Below, piece after piece: positions 28,151 to 38,291 of a stretch of 64,000 nucleotides of DNA. The notes under the pieces are model-generated. The model was not told the origin of the DNA, made no database searches, and worked only from the letters and a program-made list of their open reading frames with translations. Source of the stretch: Aliikangiella marina (GTDB taxonomy: Bacteria > Pseudomonadota > Gammaproteobacteria > Enterobacterales > Kangiellaceae); the NCBI RefSeq assembly GCF_007004765.1, contig NZ_VIKR01000001.1, forward strand, positions 1,054,001 to 1,118,000, written 5' to 3'. Position numbers and translations under genes: made by a program. Within the stretch, counting starts at the first letter, position 1. The number at the start of each line of letters is the position of its first letter.

Positions 28151-28771
28151 ATGCTGAGACTACGAACCTCTTCTCAAGAGACTCACTCTATCGCTGCAGT
28201 GATCTTTGACCTGGATGGAACGCTTGTCGAATCCAAGCTGGATTTTCGGGCGATTAAGGATTATTTGGGGTGCCCAGAAGAAGTTGATTTACTGGATTTT
28301 GTAGAGCAATTACCGCCTTTGGAGAGGCAATCGGCAATAAACTATATCCAGTCCCAGGAATTAGCGGATGCTGAAGATGCACGCTGGCTACCTTGGGCTG
28401 AGAAACTGGTCGAAAATTTAACACTCACAAACCTGCCGCTGGCAATTGTTACTCGAAACTTTTCTCAAGCGGCCGCAATTAAGGTTGAATCAAATCAGAT
28501 ACCCATTAAACGAGTTGTCACTCGAGAGGATGCTCCGCCGAAACCTAATCCGAAAGCACTACTCGATTTAGCCGCCGAATGGTCAATTAACCCTTCAGAA
28601 ATTCTCTATGTTGGTGATTTTCTCTACGATATACAAGCTGCTAATAATGCCAATATGCACTCTTGCTTGTATTCTCCAGACGAAGAACAAGACTATGCTG
28701 AGTTAGCCTCAATCAGCGTCAAATGCTTCAGTGAGTTGTGGCTGCATTTGTCAAATCAAGACAATTCATAG
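28151..28771 (+). CDS. HAD-superfamily hydrolase (phosphoglycolate phosphatase-like)
   Basis: The 206-residue protein has all HAD motifs: VIFDLDGTLVES (nucleophile Asp), LAIVTRNFS (motif II), KPNPKALL (Lys of motif III) and YVGDFLYDI (motif IV). It has a helical cap of about 60 residues between the first two motifs, as in subfamily IA phosphatases such as Gph. The substrate is unknown. Its start is an ATG at 28151 after a gap with palindromes. Confidence 0.88.
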   Translation: MLRLRTSSQETHSIAAVIFDLDGTLVESKLDFRAIKDYLGCPEEVDLLDFVEQLPPLERQSAINYIQSQELADAEDARWLPWAEKLVENLTLTNLPLAIVTRNFSQAAAIKVESNQIPIKRVVTREDAPPKPNPKALLDLAAEWSINPSEILYVGDFLYDIQAANNANMHSCLYSPDEEQDYAELASISVKCFSELWLHLSNQDNS

Positions 28772-28900
28772 CGCTCTAATTTTAGTGCTCTCTATGTAAC
28801 AAAATTGGATTCGCAAACTCATTAAGCTTGAGTATTTAAAGCTCCTACCAAATCCTCTGCTATATTTATTGATAGCTAGCAAATTCAAGGAAATTAGGAC

Positions 28901-30484
28901 ATGCTTAAATTGTTCAAGTCGATTAGTGGTCGGATCGCATCAGGTTACTTTATCGTTGCCGCATTGGGTGTTGTTTTAACCATCATTTTAATGTCGGTTA
29001 ATGGCATCGTTGATCGGCAGCTGATGAAAGTCAAAGGCCAGTTATTGCCGCAACTCTCGGCGGTGAGTGAAGCAAGAGTGTCTTTAGAAAGATTACAAAT
29101 TGCCGCATACGGGAGGTACGCTTTATCGATTGATCAAAATGAGTTTGAACGATTACGAAGGGAAGAATCTCAGCGACTAGACTCCGATTTGAGTACCCTC
29201 AATCTCGCCGGGAGTTCGCAACTTATTGTCACGCTTGATAAGTTCTCCAACATTATTAATCAAAGTGATGTCGATTGGGATGGCGCACGAGATAGCTTGG
29301 CCGAATTAGCGAGAGAAGCGGCAAAGATTCAAGGCTTGCTTGATAGAAAATCTGAAGATATCAGTCAAACTACCGTCAGGGAGTCGGAAGAAGCAGCCTC
29401 CTTATTAAATAGTGCCTCCAATTTTACTATCACCTTTGCGGTTATTTTGGTGGTAACCGCTGTCCTTGCCTATACACTCGTCAAAAGAACAATTGCCGCG
29501 CCAGTAGAGGTGTTTGCAGAACGAATTGAAGAAGCGGCCTTGAATAAAAATTTAGCAGTTGAGTTTGATGAGTCTTCCAGCTCTGAAGTAGGCATGGCGG
29601 CACGCGCACTGAATAAATTGTTCGCTTCCTTTAAAGCACTCCTCTCCACTACACTAAACGAGGCTCAAGCGCTAACCGCTGCAAGCGAATCGATGAACCA
29701 GGTAATGGAGTCCGCCGGGCACACAGTTGTTAAGCAGCAAGATGAAACTCGTTCTTTAACTGCGACCATCGATGAATTTAGTCATGGCATTGAAAACGTT
29801 ACTGACCAGGCAAAAGATGCTGAATTAGGTGCCGAAGAGGGCGCGAAACAATCTGACGTTGGATATCATGAAGTTCAGAAAACAGTCGATAAAATACAAT
29901 CCTTAGCAGGCGAAGTTGAAAATGTCGGAAATCTTATTACCAAGCTTGAAACTGAAAGTGCGCATATTAAAAGCCTTGTGGAAGTGATCAGGCAAATTGC
30001 GGACCAAACTAATTTGCTCGCATTAAATGCTGCTATTGAAGCGGCGAGAGCTGGGGATTCTGGTCGCGGTTTTGCGGTGGTCGCAGATGAAGTACGGCAG
30101 CTTGCCACTCGAACCCAAGAAGCAACTGAAGAAATTAATGGTGTGATCGAAACGTTGTCGCAAAACATGCATGATTCAGCGAATGCGATGGTTGTGACAA
30201 GAGAGACTGCCGATACTTCTGTTGAACAAGCGCAAGCAGCGGGCGAGTCGTTAATTCAAATTCAAAACGCGATAACAACCATATTAGAAGCCAATAAAAA
30301 CATTGCTCGTACTACCGAAGAGCACAAGCAACAAATGGACAGTTTGAGATCCCGAGTGAGTGAAGTGAATGATTTATCGGAGTCGGTTGCGAGTGAGACA
30401 GAAAAAGTTACCCATGAAACACAAAACGTTTTCGAAACTGTTCGCACGTTACGCCAAGAAGTCACTCAATACACTGGCGTTTGA
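28901..30484 (+). CDS. Methyl-accepting chemotaxis protein
   Basis: The 527-residue protein has one membrane segment at about residues 12-33, a periplasmic helical sensing part of about 140 residues, a second membrane segment (about 172-192), a HAMP domain to about residue 245 and a long signalling coiled coil. The signalling tip is [37 protein letters not shown]. It would signal to CheA/CheW in the inner membrane; no chemotaxis kinase is nearby, so it is an orphan receptor. The ligand is unknown. Confidence 0.95.
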   Translation: MLKLFKSISGRIASGYFIVAALGVVLTIILMSVNGIVDRQLMKVKGQLLPQLSAVSEARVSLERLQIAAYGRYALSIDQNEFERLRREESQRLDSDLSTLNLAGSSQLIVTLDKFSNIINQSDVDWDGARDSLAELAREAAKIQGLLDRKSEDISQTTVRESEEAASLLNSASNFTITFAVILVVTAVLAYTLVKRTIAAPVEVFAERIEEAALNKNLAVEFDESSSSEVGMAARALNKLFASFKALLSTTLNEAQALTAASESMNQVMESAGHTVVKQQDETRSLTATIDEFSHGIENVTDQAKDAELGAEEGAKQSDVGYHEVQKTVDKIQSLAGEVENVGNLITKLETESAHIKSLVEVIRQIADQTNLLALNAAIEAARAGDSGRGFAVVADEVRQLATRTQEATEEINGVIETLSQNMHDSANAMVVTRETADTSVEQAQAAGESLIQIQNAITTILEANKNIARTTEEHKQQMDSLRSRVSEVNDLSESVASETEKVTHETQNVFETVRTLRQEVTQYTGV

Positions 30485-30499
30485 TTTTCTCAGTGATGA

Positions 30500-30682
30500 T
30501 TAGCTAGTGCTAAATGATTTGTCAATACAACCAGCAGCAGAGCTCTCCTTAAGTTTTTGTGACGGATTATTCTTATCGCAAATAGGTTCAAACTCGAATT
30601 CGTACTCTTCACCTACAGTGAATAAAACAAAAAACAAAATACTAAAAATAAAGAATGGAAAGAAGGTAATGGGGTAATACAC
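30500..30682 (-). CDS. Possible small single-span membrane protein
   Basis: The 60-codon frame has a GTG start just three bases past the stop of the DTW gene on the same strand, so it could be translated by coupling. It encodes a hydrophobic span (PITFFPFFIFSILFFVLFTVG) followed by an acidic stretch with two Cys (EPICDKN, AAGCIDK). No clear ribosome site is seen and the family is unknown. It may be chance. Confidence 0.3.
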   Translation of the reverse strand: MYYPITFFPFFIFSILFFVLFTVGEEYEFEFEPICDKNNPSQKLKESSAAGCIDKSFSTS

Positions 30683-30684
30683 GG

Positions 30685-31302
30685 TTAATTGATATTTTTT
30701 TTTCGCTCTCTGTTTTTTGGATTCGAAAATTGTGTCTGTAGTTCTATCATACGTTGGAAGGGTTTTAATAGCGCTTTGTAATTCGTTTCCGGTTCTAATT
30801 GTTCTAACGCGAGAGCGATACTTTCAATTGTTGAAAGGCTATCTTTAAATGAGGAGTGTCTAATCTGGTATTGCGATTCATACGCCGGACGTAAACTGAG
30901 TCTCGGCAGGTGCTGTAAAAACGGATTTAGATGCAATATTTTTTTCGATTTGCGCCAAGTAGCATCGATGACGATTAAATGTTTCGTGGCGGGGTCAAGG
31001 TGAAGCCCATCGCCACTTGCGTTATCATTAAAAGCCTTGGGCAACCAATCAAGTTCTGGGTAAAGTAAAAGCGTATTACTGTTATTAAGAACTCGCCGAA
31101 CGTGATCGTTGAGCTTTTCTGCTACTGTGATACGGCAGTTTTCTAGACACAATTGAGCAATTCTACCCGTGTTAAAAGGATGATGTTGTTCACTCGGGTG
31201 TTGAATAATGTGAATAGGGATTTTGTTTTTTATGGTTATAAGTGAGTCGCAAAAGCATACATCAATAGGACGTTTACACTGCTCACAATAATTTCTAGAC
31301 AT
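30685..31302 (-). CDS. DTW domain tRNA-uridine aminocarboxypropyltransferase
   Basis: The protein (205 residues from the ATG at 31302; an in-frame ATG at 31350 would add 16) fits the DTW family, to which TapT/TuaA belong; they add a 3-amino-3-carboxypropyl group from S-adenosylmethionine to uridine in tRNA. Visible are the zinc-binding start YCEQCKRPIDVCFCD, HPSEQHHPFNTGRI, LYPELDWLPK, and the DxTW motif in IDATWRKSKK, then LRPAYESQYQIRHSSFKDSLSTIESIALAL. I chose 31302 because the family starts close to the Cys pair. The DTW residues are intact. Confidence 0.88.
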   Translation of the reverse strand: MSRNYCEQCKRPIDVCFCDSLITIKNKIPIHIIQHPSEQHHPFNTGRIAQLCLENCRITVAEKLNDHVRRVLNNSNTLLLYPELDWLPKAFNDNASGDGLHLDPATKHLIVIDATWRKSKKILHLNPFLQHLPRLSLRPAYESQYQIRHSSFKDSLSTIESIALALEQLEPETNYKALLKPFQRMIELQTQFSNPKNRERKKNIN

Positions 31303-31394
31303 TTTCAAGTACTTTTTGATAATGTTCTTTCGCCTCGATCGTATTAGCATTGTAACTTAACCTAGTCGGCAGTATAAGTGTAAGGAACTCAATA

Positions 31395-32018
31395 ATGGCT
31401 TTAGAATATCACTTTTATGAACCGTCTAAGGGGCATCAACTCAAGCATGATCCATTTAACGCACTGGTTGCGCCTAGACCAATCGGTTGGGTTTCATCGC
31501 AAAGTAAAGCAGATGAAATTAATCTGGCTCCCTATAGCTTTTTCAATGCATTTAATTACACGCCACCGATTATTGGCTTCGCCAGCGTGGGTCACAAAGA
31601 TTCGCTCAAGAATATCGAAGAAACAGGTGAATTTTGTTGGAATCTCGTTACTAAAGCTTTTGCTGAAAAAATGAACCTTACCAGTGCTTCGGTTGAGCAT
31701 GATGTCGACGAGTTTAAGATCGCGGGGTTAGAAACAACAGCTTGTAACTGTATTAGCGTCCCTAGAGTCGCCGGTATCGCTGTTGCAATGGAGTGCCAGT
31801 TGACGCAAATACTGCGTTTAACGACCAAAGAAGGTCACGCGGTTGATACTTGGATGGTTTTCGGTGAAGTAGTCGGCGTCCACATCAATCAGGCTTTTAT
31901 TAAAAATGGAATTTATGACACCGCGTCTGCTGAGCCAATTTTAAGAGGCGGTGGACCAGCCGATTATTTTCAAATTAATGCGGATATGCGGTTCGAAATG
32001 CATAGACCTAAGCTGTGA
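31395..32018 (+). CDS. Flavin reductase family protein (FMN-binding split barrel)
   Basis: The 207-residue protein starts with the family's VAPRPIGWVSSQS, followed by INLAPYSFFNAF and PPIIGFASVGHKDSLKNIEETGEFCWNLV, which form the FMN site of the split barrel. Members reduce flavin or act as partners of oxygenases; this subgroup is usually labelled as flavin reductase without known substrate. It lies just before kynureninase on the same strand with a 135-base gap, so a link to aromatic metabolism is possible but not shown. Confidence 0.88.
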   Translation: MALEYHFYEPSKGHQLKHDPFNALVAPRPIGWVSSQSKADEINLAPYSFFNAFNYTPPIIGFASVGHKDSLKNIEETGEFCWNLVTKAFAEKMNLTSASVEHDVDEFKIAGLETTACNCISVPRVAGIAVAMECQLTQILRLTTKEGHAVDTWMVFGEVVGVHINQAFIKNGIYDTASAEPILRGGGPADYFQINADMRFEMHRPKL

Positions 32019-32153
32019 CATGCAAGAATGTCTACTGTCTGTCTAGTTAGAATAAAGATTTCCTGCCTATCGCTTGACTAGGTTGCCTTGGGCCAATATC
32101 GGACGAATTAACTTTAATGTTATGCTTCTGGCTGGTTTAAATCCCGATAGACA

Positions 32154-33416
32154 GTGAGTAACCGATTGAATACCAAGAACTTAACCCGTGCTGATGTTAG
32201 TTTTATGGATGCCAAAGACCCTTTGGCAGCTAAGAGAGCTGAATTTTATTTACCGGAAAATACCATTTACTTAGACGGTAACTCACTTGGCCCTATGACA
32301 CATGCTGCCAAAGACAGAGTTAACGCTGTTATGACGCAGCAATGGGGCGATGATTTAATTACTAGTTGGAACAAACATCAATGGATTGATTTACCTGAAA
32401 TTGTTGGTGAGAAAATCGCACCAATAATTGGCGCGGGGCCTGGTCAAGTGATTTGCTGTGACAGCGTGTCAATTAATCTCTTTAAGGTGATTTCCGCAGC
32501 TTTATCGCTAAACCCGTCTCGTCATAAAGTCTTGTCGCAAAATGATAATTTTCCAACAGACTTGTACATGACGCAGGGATTAGAAAACCTTCTGGGGCGA
32601 GAAAAATGCCAACTTGTTACCACTAAAGAAGAAGACATTCTCGATTCTTTAGATGAATCAATCGCCGTCCTGATGCTAACTCAGGTGAACTTCCGAACGG
32701 GTCGTATCCATGACATTCAGTCAATCACAGAAAAAGCGCACCAACTCGGAATTTTGGTTATCTGGGACTTAGCGCACAGTGCCGGTGCAATCCCGGTTAA
32801 GGTTGACGAGTGGGGCGTTGATTTTGCGGTTGGTTGTGGCTACAAGTATTTTAATGGTGGACCTGGTGCGCCTGCATTTGTTTACGTCGCAGAGAAGCAC
32901 TTAGCAGCATTGGAGCAACCTTTGAGTGGTTGGATGGGGCATGCGTCGCCGTTTGAGTTCAGCCCAGACTATGAAAAGCCACCAAGTATTAAGCAGTTTT
33001 TGTGTGGTACGCCTGGTGTGGTTTCAATGAGCGTTTTGGATGCAAGTTTGGACTTGTTTACAGATATTAATATCGAAATGATTCGAGAGAAATCGCTAGC
33101 GCTGACTGATTTATTTATTGAGCTAGTCAACCAAGAAGAAAGCCTCAACCAGTTAGAAATAATTACCCCGCTTGAACATGATGAACGCGGCAGTCAGATT
33201 GCTTATTGTCATGACGACGCTTACGCCATTTGCCAGGCATTAATCGCAGAGGGCGTTATCGCCGATTTTCGTGCACCCAATATCCTCCGATTTGGTTTTT
33301 CACCTTTGTTCTTGCGGTATGCCGATATCGAAAAAAGTGTCGAGCTGCTAATCGATGTTGTCAGCGAAAAACGCTACGACAGTGAACAGTTTAGATCACG
33401 TAAAGCGGTAACCTAA
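32154..33416 (+). CDS. kynU: Kynureninase
   Basis: The 420-residue PLP enzyme splits L-kynurenine (or 3-hydroxykynurenine) to (hydroxy)anthranilate and alanine in tryptophan breakdown. The visible marks are YLDGNSLGPM, WIDLPEIVG, the PLP-site pair VIWDLAHSAGAIPV (Asp205, His208), and GCGYKYFNGGPGAPAF with the PLP lysine Lys231. Length and motif order fit KynU. The start is a GTG at 32154. No tryptophan 2,3-dioxygenase gene is in the window. It converges on the RetSat-like gene. Confidence 0.93.
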   Translation: MSNRLNTKNLTRADVSFMDAKDPLAAKRAEFYLPENTIYLDGNSLGPMTHAAKDRVNAVMTQQWGDDLITSWNKHQWIDLPEIVGEKIAPIIGAGPGQVICCDSVSINLFKVISAALSLNPSRHKVLSQNDNFPTDLYMTQGLENLLGREKCQLVTTKEEDILDSLDESIAVLMLTQVNFRTGRIHDIQSITEKAHQLGILVIWDLAHSAGAIPVKVDEWGVDFAVGCGYKYFNGGPGAPAFVYVAEKHLAALEQPLSGWMGHASPFEFSPDYEKPPSIKQFLCGTPGVVSMSVLDASLDLFTDINIEMIREKSLALTDLFIELVNQEESLNQLEIITPLEHDERGSQIAYCHDDAYAICQALIAEGVIADFRAPNILRFGFSPLFLRYADIEKSVELLIDVVSEKRYDSEQFRSRKAVT

Positions 33417-33459
33417 ACCGACAAGTTAGATCATTTAGATTCGCGTTGACCCTCAGGCT

Positions 33460-35148
33460 TTAATTTGCTGAGAACACTTTTTTAGCAAGTTTAAAGCCTT
33501 TTTTAATCCCTAAAATTTTTACTGCCGTTAAAAAGCCAGCAATCATTGCCCCAGCGACACCGCAAGATAATATATCTTGTCCGGTAAGCCAAAGGCCTTT
33601 TATCTTAGTCTTGGGTTGTAGCCAAGCTTGTTTAAACCTTTGCGGATCATGTTCCAGTCCATAAATTTCGCCTTTATCATAAAAGCAGAAAAATTCAGTC
33701 GTCAGTGGCGTAGATACTTCATAATAGTCAATCTGACCTTTTAAATGGGGGAGCTTTTTATAGAGCGCATCCAACATTCTCTCCGCAAACTCATCGCTTA
33801 AATTTTCATAACTGTCACCACGCTTACCCCAAGTGGTTTCCTTCCATTGCGCAAATGCTTCATAGCTTGCTGGTGCGACAATTTCAATTGTGGCTCTACC
33901 GGGATAGCGCTCTTCAAAAGACGGATCTTTAGCGGAGGGAAAGGAAATATAAACCACCGGTAAAGGCGTTGACGAATCCTTAAAAAACGTTGCTATATTC
34001 TTGTCATGTTCTTGATCTAAATAAATCCAAAAATTGGTTCTTGGTAGTTGCAATTCTTCAGCTGTTTTCTTAAGGCCAATAAAAAGCCCCACATTAGCGC
34101 AAGAAGGTTTTACCGTTTTCAGTTTATCTTGATAACCCAGTTGATGGGATACAGTTTGTGGTAGCAGTTTATTATAGGTGTTGAACACGCCGGCGCTGCT
34201 AATGACTAGCGGCGCTTTAATTTCGTGACTGTCAGCCATCAATACACCCGTTACCTTTTCGCCTTCAACTAAAATCTGTTTGACTTGTGCGTAGGTAAAA
34301 ACTTCGCCACCGGCTTTTTGAATTTGAGGAATAATGGTTTCCGCCATTTTAGACGCGCCACCGATGGGATAGAAACCACCATTCAAATAGTGTCTAGCGA
34401 TCAAACTATGGATCAGAAAGCTTCCTTGTTTTGGAGGGACACCACTATCTCCCCATTGGCCGGTTAAAACCGCAATCAACTTTTCGTTCTTGGTAATTGT
34501 TCGTAATACCTCATAAGTATTTTGATTGAAGTAACTAGGCGTTAATAGTTTAAACAAAGGAAAGAATATTTTTTGCCAGAAGGGACTCAGTAGTTTGCTG
34601 AGAGAAAACCAACGCATACCCTTATTGACATTTCTAATCATGCGCAGATAACGAGATATCGCGGCTTTTTCTTCAGGGAAGTGAGTGACTAAATTCTTCT
34701 CAAAAGCTTTTGGTCCAGCGACCAGATCAAACGATTCTTCACCGAGGAATATTCTGTCGTAAGCGTCATCCATTGGCGCCCATTTCAAGTTATTGTTACT
34801 GATAAAATCAAACAGCTTTTTAGTGACGGTAGGATAACCAACATCACCAATATAATGGACCCCAACATCCCATTCATAACCTTCTCTGGAATACGCATGA
34901 GTAAAACCACCTGCAGTATAGTGTTGCTCAAGCACAATTACCTTCCAACCCTCGGCTGATAAGCTTGCAGCTGTCGTTAGCCCACCGATTCCAGAACCGA
35001 TAATAATAGCGTCATAATCCTCGCTGATTCGACTGGATCGATAGCGTGTGCCAATGCGAATGGTACTGGGCTTTTTGGCTCTTTTACTCTTTGGTGAGGA
35101 CTGCTCGGGGTTTACTTTAGCGGGCTTTGCTTCGGTAGAATCGCTCAT
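33460..35148 (-). CDS. FAD-dependent oxidoreductase, RetSat/CrtI-like
   Basis: The 562-residue protein has a basic N-terminal tail, then the dinucleotide-binding start DAIIIGSGIGGLTTAASLS with LEQHYTAGGFTHAY, which is typical of phytoene desaturase/carotenoid isomerase/all-trans-retinol saturase. GVHYIGDVG and the C-terminal LWLTGQDILSCGVAGAMIAGFL fit the retinol saturase-like group. It would use FAD to change double bonds of a polyene or lipid. The carotenoid genes are absent from the window, so the substrate is unknown. Confidence 0.85.
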   Translation of the reverse strand: MSDSTEAKPAKVNPEQSSPKSKRAKKPSTIRIGTRYRSSRISEDYDAIIIGSGIGGLTTAASLSAEGWKVIVLEQHYTAGGFTHAYSREGYEWDVGVHYIGDVGYPTVTKKLFDFISNNNLKWAPMDDAYDRIFLGEESFDLVAGPKAFEKNLVTHFPEEKAAISRYLRMIRNVNKGMRWFSLSKLLSPFWQKIFFPLFKLLTPSYFNQNTYEVLRTITKNEKLIAVLTGQWGDSGVPPKQGSFLIHSLIARHYLNGGFYPIGGASKMAETIIPQIQKAGGEVFTYAQVKQILVEGEKVTGVLMADSHEIKAPLVISSAGVFNTYNKLLPQTVSHQLGYQDKLKTVKPSCANVGLFIGLKKTAEELQLPRTNFWIYLDQEHDKNIATFFKDSSTPLPVVYISFPSAKDPSFEERYPGRATIEIVAPASYEAFAQWKETTWGKRGDSYENLSDEFAERMLDALYKKLPHLKGQIDYYEVSTPLTTEFFCFYDKGEIYGLEHDPQRFKQAWLQPKTKIKGLWLTGQDILSCGVAGAMIAGFLTAVKILGIKKGFKLAKKVFSAN

Positions 35149-35264
35149 GATTTATTAGCTTTGGCTTTTGTTGTGAAATCGATGAAGCCAGTATAAGAGA
35201 AATACTGTCAGGAGGCCAAACATTGAGTTTAATTAGATTTGACAGTTTTTTTTCGCTGAGTGAT

Positions 35265-35361
35265 GCAAAAATAAAAAAGACAGATGCTCGTCTGGTAGAA
35301 AGCGATATCATCGAGAAGGGAAGGAAGTTCTGTTTGCTATCGTTTAAACAAGCATCTGTCT
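35265..35361 (-). terminator. Long-loop stem followed by U run, terminator of TPR gene
   Basis: Reading the minus strand past the TPR gene stop, AGACAGATGCT (plus-strand 35351-35361) pairs perfectly with AGCATCTGTCT (35278-35288), followed by a U-rich run (plus strand 35269-35277 is A-rich). The 62-base loop is long for a simple terminator, so inner pairing is likely. It serves the gene ending at 35395. Confidence 0.55.
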
Positions 35362-35394
35362 GTAAAATGAAAGATAAATGGCGATATATTAGTG

Positions 35395-35901
35395 CTAGTG
35401 GTTAGCAATTTTCGCTTTGATATTTGCCAAATTAGCCATAACGATTTTGTTATCATCAAGTGAAGCGGCCATTTTCAAATCATCGGAAGCCGCAGTCATG
35501 TCACCTTTCAGATAACGCGCTACTCCTCGATTGCTGTAAGCGATTGATTTAAAGTATTTGTAGTTTAAACTGCTTCGGTTTTTGTATTTTTCAATCGCCA
35601 CAGTGCAGGCACCATCGGCCGATTGATAGTCATTGAGCATAATGTTAGCAGCACAACGCGTTAGGGAACGGTTAAAACTTGATTTAGCCGGGGTATCTCG
35701 TTTACTGAGCTTTTTTAATCCGGTTTCGTATTGTCCTTCAATAATTTCCTTGGCCCCAGTGGTATGCTCGACAACCGCTACTTGAAACCCTTTAGTGCTG
35801 GCAGCCGCATTACTGATGTTGAATAAGCTTGCGACTATACAAGCACTTAGCAATTTAAGAATAAGCTTCGATTTTGCGGTTAATGTGTTAAATGGTTTCA
35901 T
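35395..35901 (-). CDS. Secreted TPR-like protein
   Basis: After a signal peptide (LLSACIVASLFNISNAAAS, cleavage near residue 34) the 168-residue protein is helical with two tetratricopeptide-like units: AKSSFNRSLTRCAANIMLNDYQSADGACTVAIE and YKYFKSIAYSNRGVARYLKGDMTAASDDLKMAASLD. Such small periplasmic TPR proteins are frequent in marine gammaproteobacteria and have no known role. It ends with its own terminator. Confidence 0.75.
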   Translation of the reverse strand: MKPFNTLTAKSKLILKLLSACIVASLFNISNAAASTKGFQVAVVEHTTGAKEIIEGQYETGLKKLSKRDTPAKSSFNRSLTRCAANIMLNDYQSADGACTVAIEKYKNRSSLNYKYFKSIAYSNRGVARYLKGDMTAASDDLKMAASLDDNKIVMANLANIKAKIANH

Positions 35902-36056
35902 TGAAAACCTCCTCCAGATAAAAACAAAGGTTGTTGATAGTTCTGATCGTTAAGAGTCAGTTTGGATAAAATGTTTGCTCATTAACGACACTGCAAATTT
36001 TGCGTGAATCGAAATTTTTTACAAACGATAAGATTAAATCCGTGAGATGAAAAAAT

Positions 36057-36941
36057 TTAACCTATGTTTTGATAGGTTGCTTTAATCCATTCGCTAATAG
36101 TTCTCATCGCATAAACGTTTTTCGAACCTTCGTGCTGAACGAGAAAATATCGATCATTGGTCACTAATGCATCTTTATAGATATTGAATAAAAGCTTTTC
36201 TTTAAACCAAGAAGCGCCAATCGGCATCGGGATCAACGCCAACCCCATGCCTTGTTGCGCCGCTCGGGCAATGGCAAACATACTATCAAGCTCGATAATT
36301 TGTTTAGGATTAAAGTCATCAATCATGGCTCGATCGGCCCACTGATGCCACGCCCAAGGACGCGCTCGATGAACAATAAGCGGAAGTTGGTTTAACCCGG
36401 CGTATCCCTGATCGGCATATTCATCGTATATGGTTTGGTTACAAGCAGGAACATAACTCAGTGAAAATAATTCATCTATTAATCCAGCCGAAGGCAAACT
36501 ATTAGACAGGACGATCGACAGATCGCTAGTCTTACTACTAGTTTGTGACGGTTTTAAGGTCACCACTTGTAAATCAAAATCTTTGTGCAAATTGGTCCAT
36601 TCACTGAGTCTAGGAATAAACAGCTCACTGGCGAAAAACTCTGGCATACTGATGGTAATCACCGTATTTTCTTGAGTGCTGGTAAACTCAGAGATCGTCG
36701 AGTCAAGTTCGTGCATTATCGGTTGGATTGCCTTATAAAATTGAATGCCTACTTTAGTTAATGCTAAGGCTCGCGTTTGCCGCTCAAACAAAGTCAAACT
36801 AAGATGTTCCTCAAGTTGTTTCACTTGATGGCTCACTGCAGAGGGTGTGATGTAAAGTTCTTCAGCGGCTTGTTTAAAACTTAAGCATTTAGCGGCTATG
36901 CAAAAAGTTCTCAGTCCACGGATTGATGCTAATCGGCGCAT
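36057..36941 (-). CDS. LysR-family transcriptional regulator
   Basis: The protein (294 residues from the ATG at 36941) starts with the LysR helix-turn-helix RGLRTFCIAAKCLSFKQAAEELYITPSAVSHQVKQLEEHLSLTLFER and has a periplasmic-type effector domain. I chose 36941 because AAGGAA lies seven bases upstream; a longer frame from 37019 would add 26 unlikely residues. It is divergent from the yghU-like gene, so it probably controls that gene; the effector is unknown. Confidence 0.9.
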   Translation of the reverse strand: MRRLASIRGLRTFCIAAKCLSFKQAAEELYITPSAVSHQVKQLEEHLSLTLFERQTRALALTKVGIQFYKAIQPIMHELDSTISEFTSTQENTVITISMPEFFASELFIPRLSEWTNLHKDFDLQVVTLKPSQTSSKTSDLSIVLSNSLPSAGLIDELFSLSYVPACNQTIYDEYADQGYAGLNQLPLIVHRARPWAWHQWADRAMIDDFNPKQIIELDSMFAIARAAQQGMGLALIPMPIGASWFKEKLLFNIYKDALVTNDRYFLVQHEGSKNVYAMRTISEWIKATYQNIG

Positions 36942-37329
36942 AACAAATTCCTTTAATATTCCTACAACAATTCTGAAATATGAAAATTGCCCGTGGCTCT
37001 GCAAATAGGATGCCGACATTTCACCAGTATTCTCAAGAAAGCTAGGCCGGTGGACGCGCGTTTATGCACCAAATCTATCAGCGAAAAAGCTGGGAATTGC
37101 TCAATTTGCACCAAGCTGGGCCGATTTCTTTATTTTCAATGAGATGAGATTTTTTTCACAATCGCCCATAGAGTGAACAACTTAATTGCTGCATACGTAT
37201 GAATTCAGTGGGATAAACTATTTGGCTTGATAAGTATAGTTCTATTCAATTAGACAGTCTGTAATGGAATCACTCAAAGTGCATCTATAAACTATCGAAA
37301 AACAACTTGAACCAAATTGGAGCTTATAA
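36942..37329. other. Divergent regulator/yghU intergenic region
   Basis: This 388-base spacer holds the promoters of the LysR gene and yghU. A degenerate RAYT-type palindrome (TAGACAGTCTG, one end base changed) lies at 37251-37261. I see no gene in it. Confidence 0.5.
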
Positions 37330-38169
37330 ATGACACAAGATGTTTATGAACCACCTAAAGTGTGGCAATGGGAACAAGGAAATGGCGGAAAATTCGCGAA
37401 CATAAACCGTCCGGTTTCAGGTGCAACTCACGATAAGGAGTTGCCGGTCGGTGATCATCCTTTTCAGCTATATTCATTAGCTACGCCAAACGGCGTAAAA
37501 GTCACCATTTTGTTTGAAGAATTACTTGAAAAAGGAATCACAGAAGCTGAGTATGACGCTTTTTTAATTGATATCGGTGAGGGCGATCAGTTTAGCTCCG
37601 GTTTCGTTGCGGTAAACCCTAACTCTAAAATCCCGGCGCTCATTGACCGGTCAGATGGAAAAGAACAGAGAGTTTTTGAGTCGGGTGCGATACTGCTTTA
37701 TTTAGCGGAAAAATTTAATGCGTTTATTCCAAAAGACAGTGCCGCAAGAACAGAGTGTTTATCTTGGTTATTCTGGCAAATGGGCAGCGCGCCTTTCCTA
37801 GGCGGTGGTTTCGGACATTTTTATTCCTATGCCCCGGAAAAATACGAATACCCCATTAATCGCTTTACGATGGAGGTCAAACGACAGTTAGATGTTCTCG
37901 ATAAACAGTTAGCAGACAACCGGTACTTGTGTGGTGATGAATACACCATTGCTGACATAGCTATTTGGTCTTGGTATGGCCAGGTGGTATTGAACTTAGT
38001 TTATGATGCGGCGGAGTTTCTATCAGCTCACGAGTACAAAAATGTCAACCGTTGGGCAAAAGAAATTGCAGAACGACCTGCTGTTATTCGAGGAAAGCGC
38101 GTCAATAAAAGTTGGGGCGATGAGGCAGACCAAGTTAGAGAACGACATAGTGCTGCTGACTTTGAATAA
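37330..38169 (+). CDS. yghU: YghU-type glutathione S-transferase / disulphide-bond oxidoreductase
   Basis: The 279-residue protein matches YghU, a nu-class glutathione transferase that binds two glutathiones and reduces disulphides. The family start YEPPKVWQWEQGNGGKFANINRPVSG is present, then the thioredoxin-like domain (YSLATPNGVKV, PNSKIPALID, ESGAILLYLAEKF) and a C-terminal helical domain with FWQMGSAPFLGGGFGHF and YTIADIAIWSWYG. It probably acts in the cytosol. It is divergent from a LysR regulator. Confidence 0.92.
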   Translation: MTQDVYEPPKVWQWEQGNGGKFANINRPVSGATHDKELPVGDHPFQLYSLATPNGVKVTILFEELLEKGITEAEYDAFLIDIGEGDQFSSGFVAVNPNSKIPALIDRSDGKEQRVFESGAILLYLAEKFNAFIPKDSAARTECLSWLFWQMGSAPFLGGGFGHFYSYAPEKYEYPINRFTMEVKRQLDVLDKQLADNRYLCGDEYTIADIAIWSWYGQVVLNLVYDAAEFLSAHEYKNVNRWAKEIAERPAVIRGKRVNKSWGDEADQVRERHSAADFE

Positions 38170-38176
38170 AGGGTCG

Positions 38177-38220
38177 TTTATACGAAAGCTGTAAAAAGAC
38201 AGCAAAAGTTTTCGTGTAAA
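38177..38220. other. Nested hairpin downstream of yghU
   Basis: An inner GCTGT/ACAGC stem with an AAAAAG loop is flanked by TTTATACGAAA and TTTTCGTGTAAA, which pair with one mismatch to lengthen the stem. No U run follows on the plus strand, so termination is doubtful. It lies between yghU and the tail-tube gene. Confidence 0.45.
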
Positions 38221-38291
38221 TCTTTGGATGCCTGCTAAAATCGAACTCAATAGGACAATACTATTTTAATATGAGCTGAGAGGGAACGAGA

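Noticed and set aside
32031-32046. TCTACTGTCTGTCTAG after the flavin reductase gene
   Set aside because: Resembles the RAYT palindrome only loosely; too degenerate to count as a copy.
35223-35405. Plus-strand 60-codon frame between the oxidoreductase and TPR genes
   Set aside because: It lies in the terminator region, has no ribosome site and no protein-like pattern.
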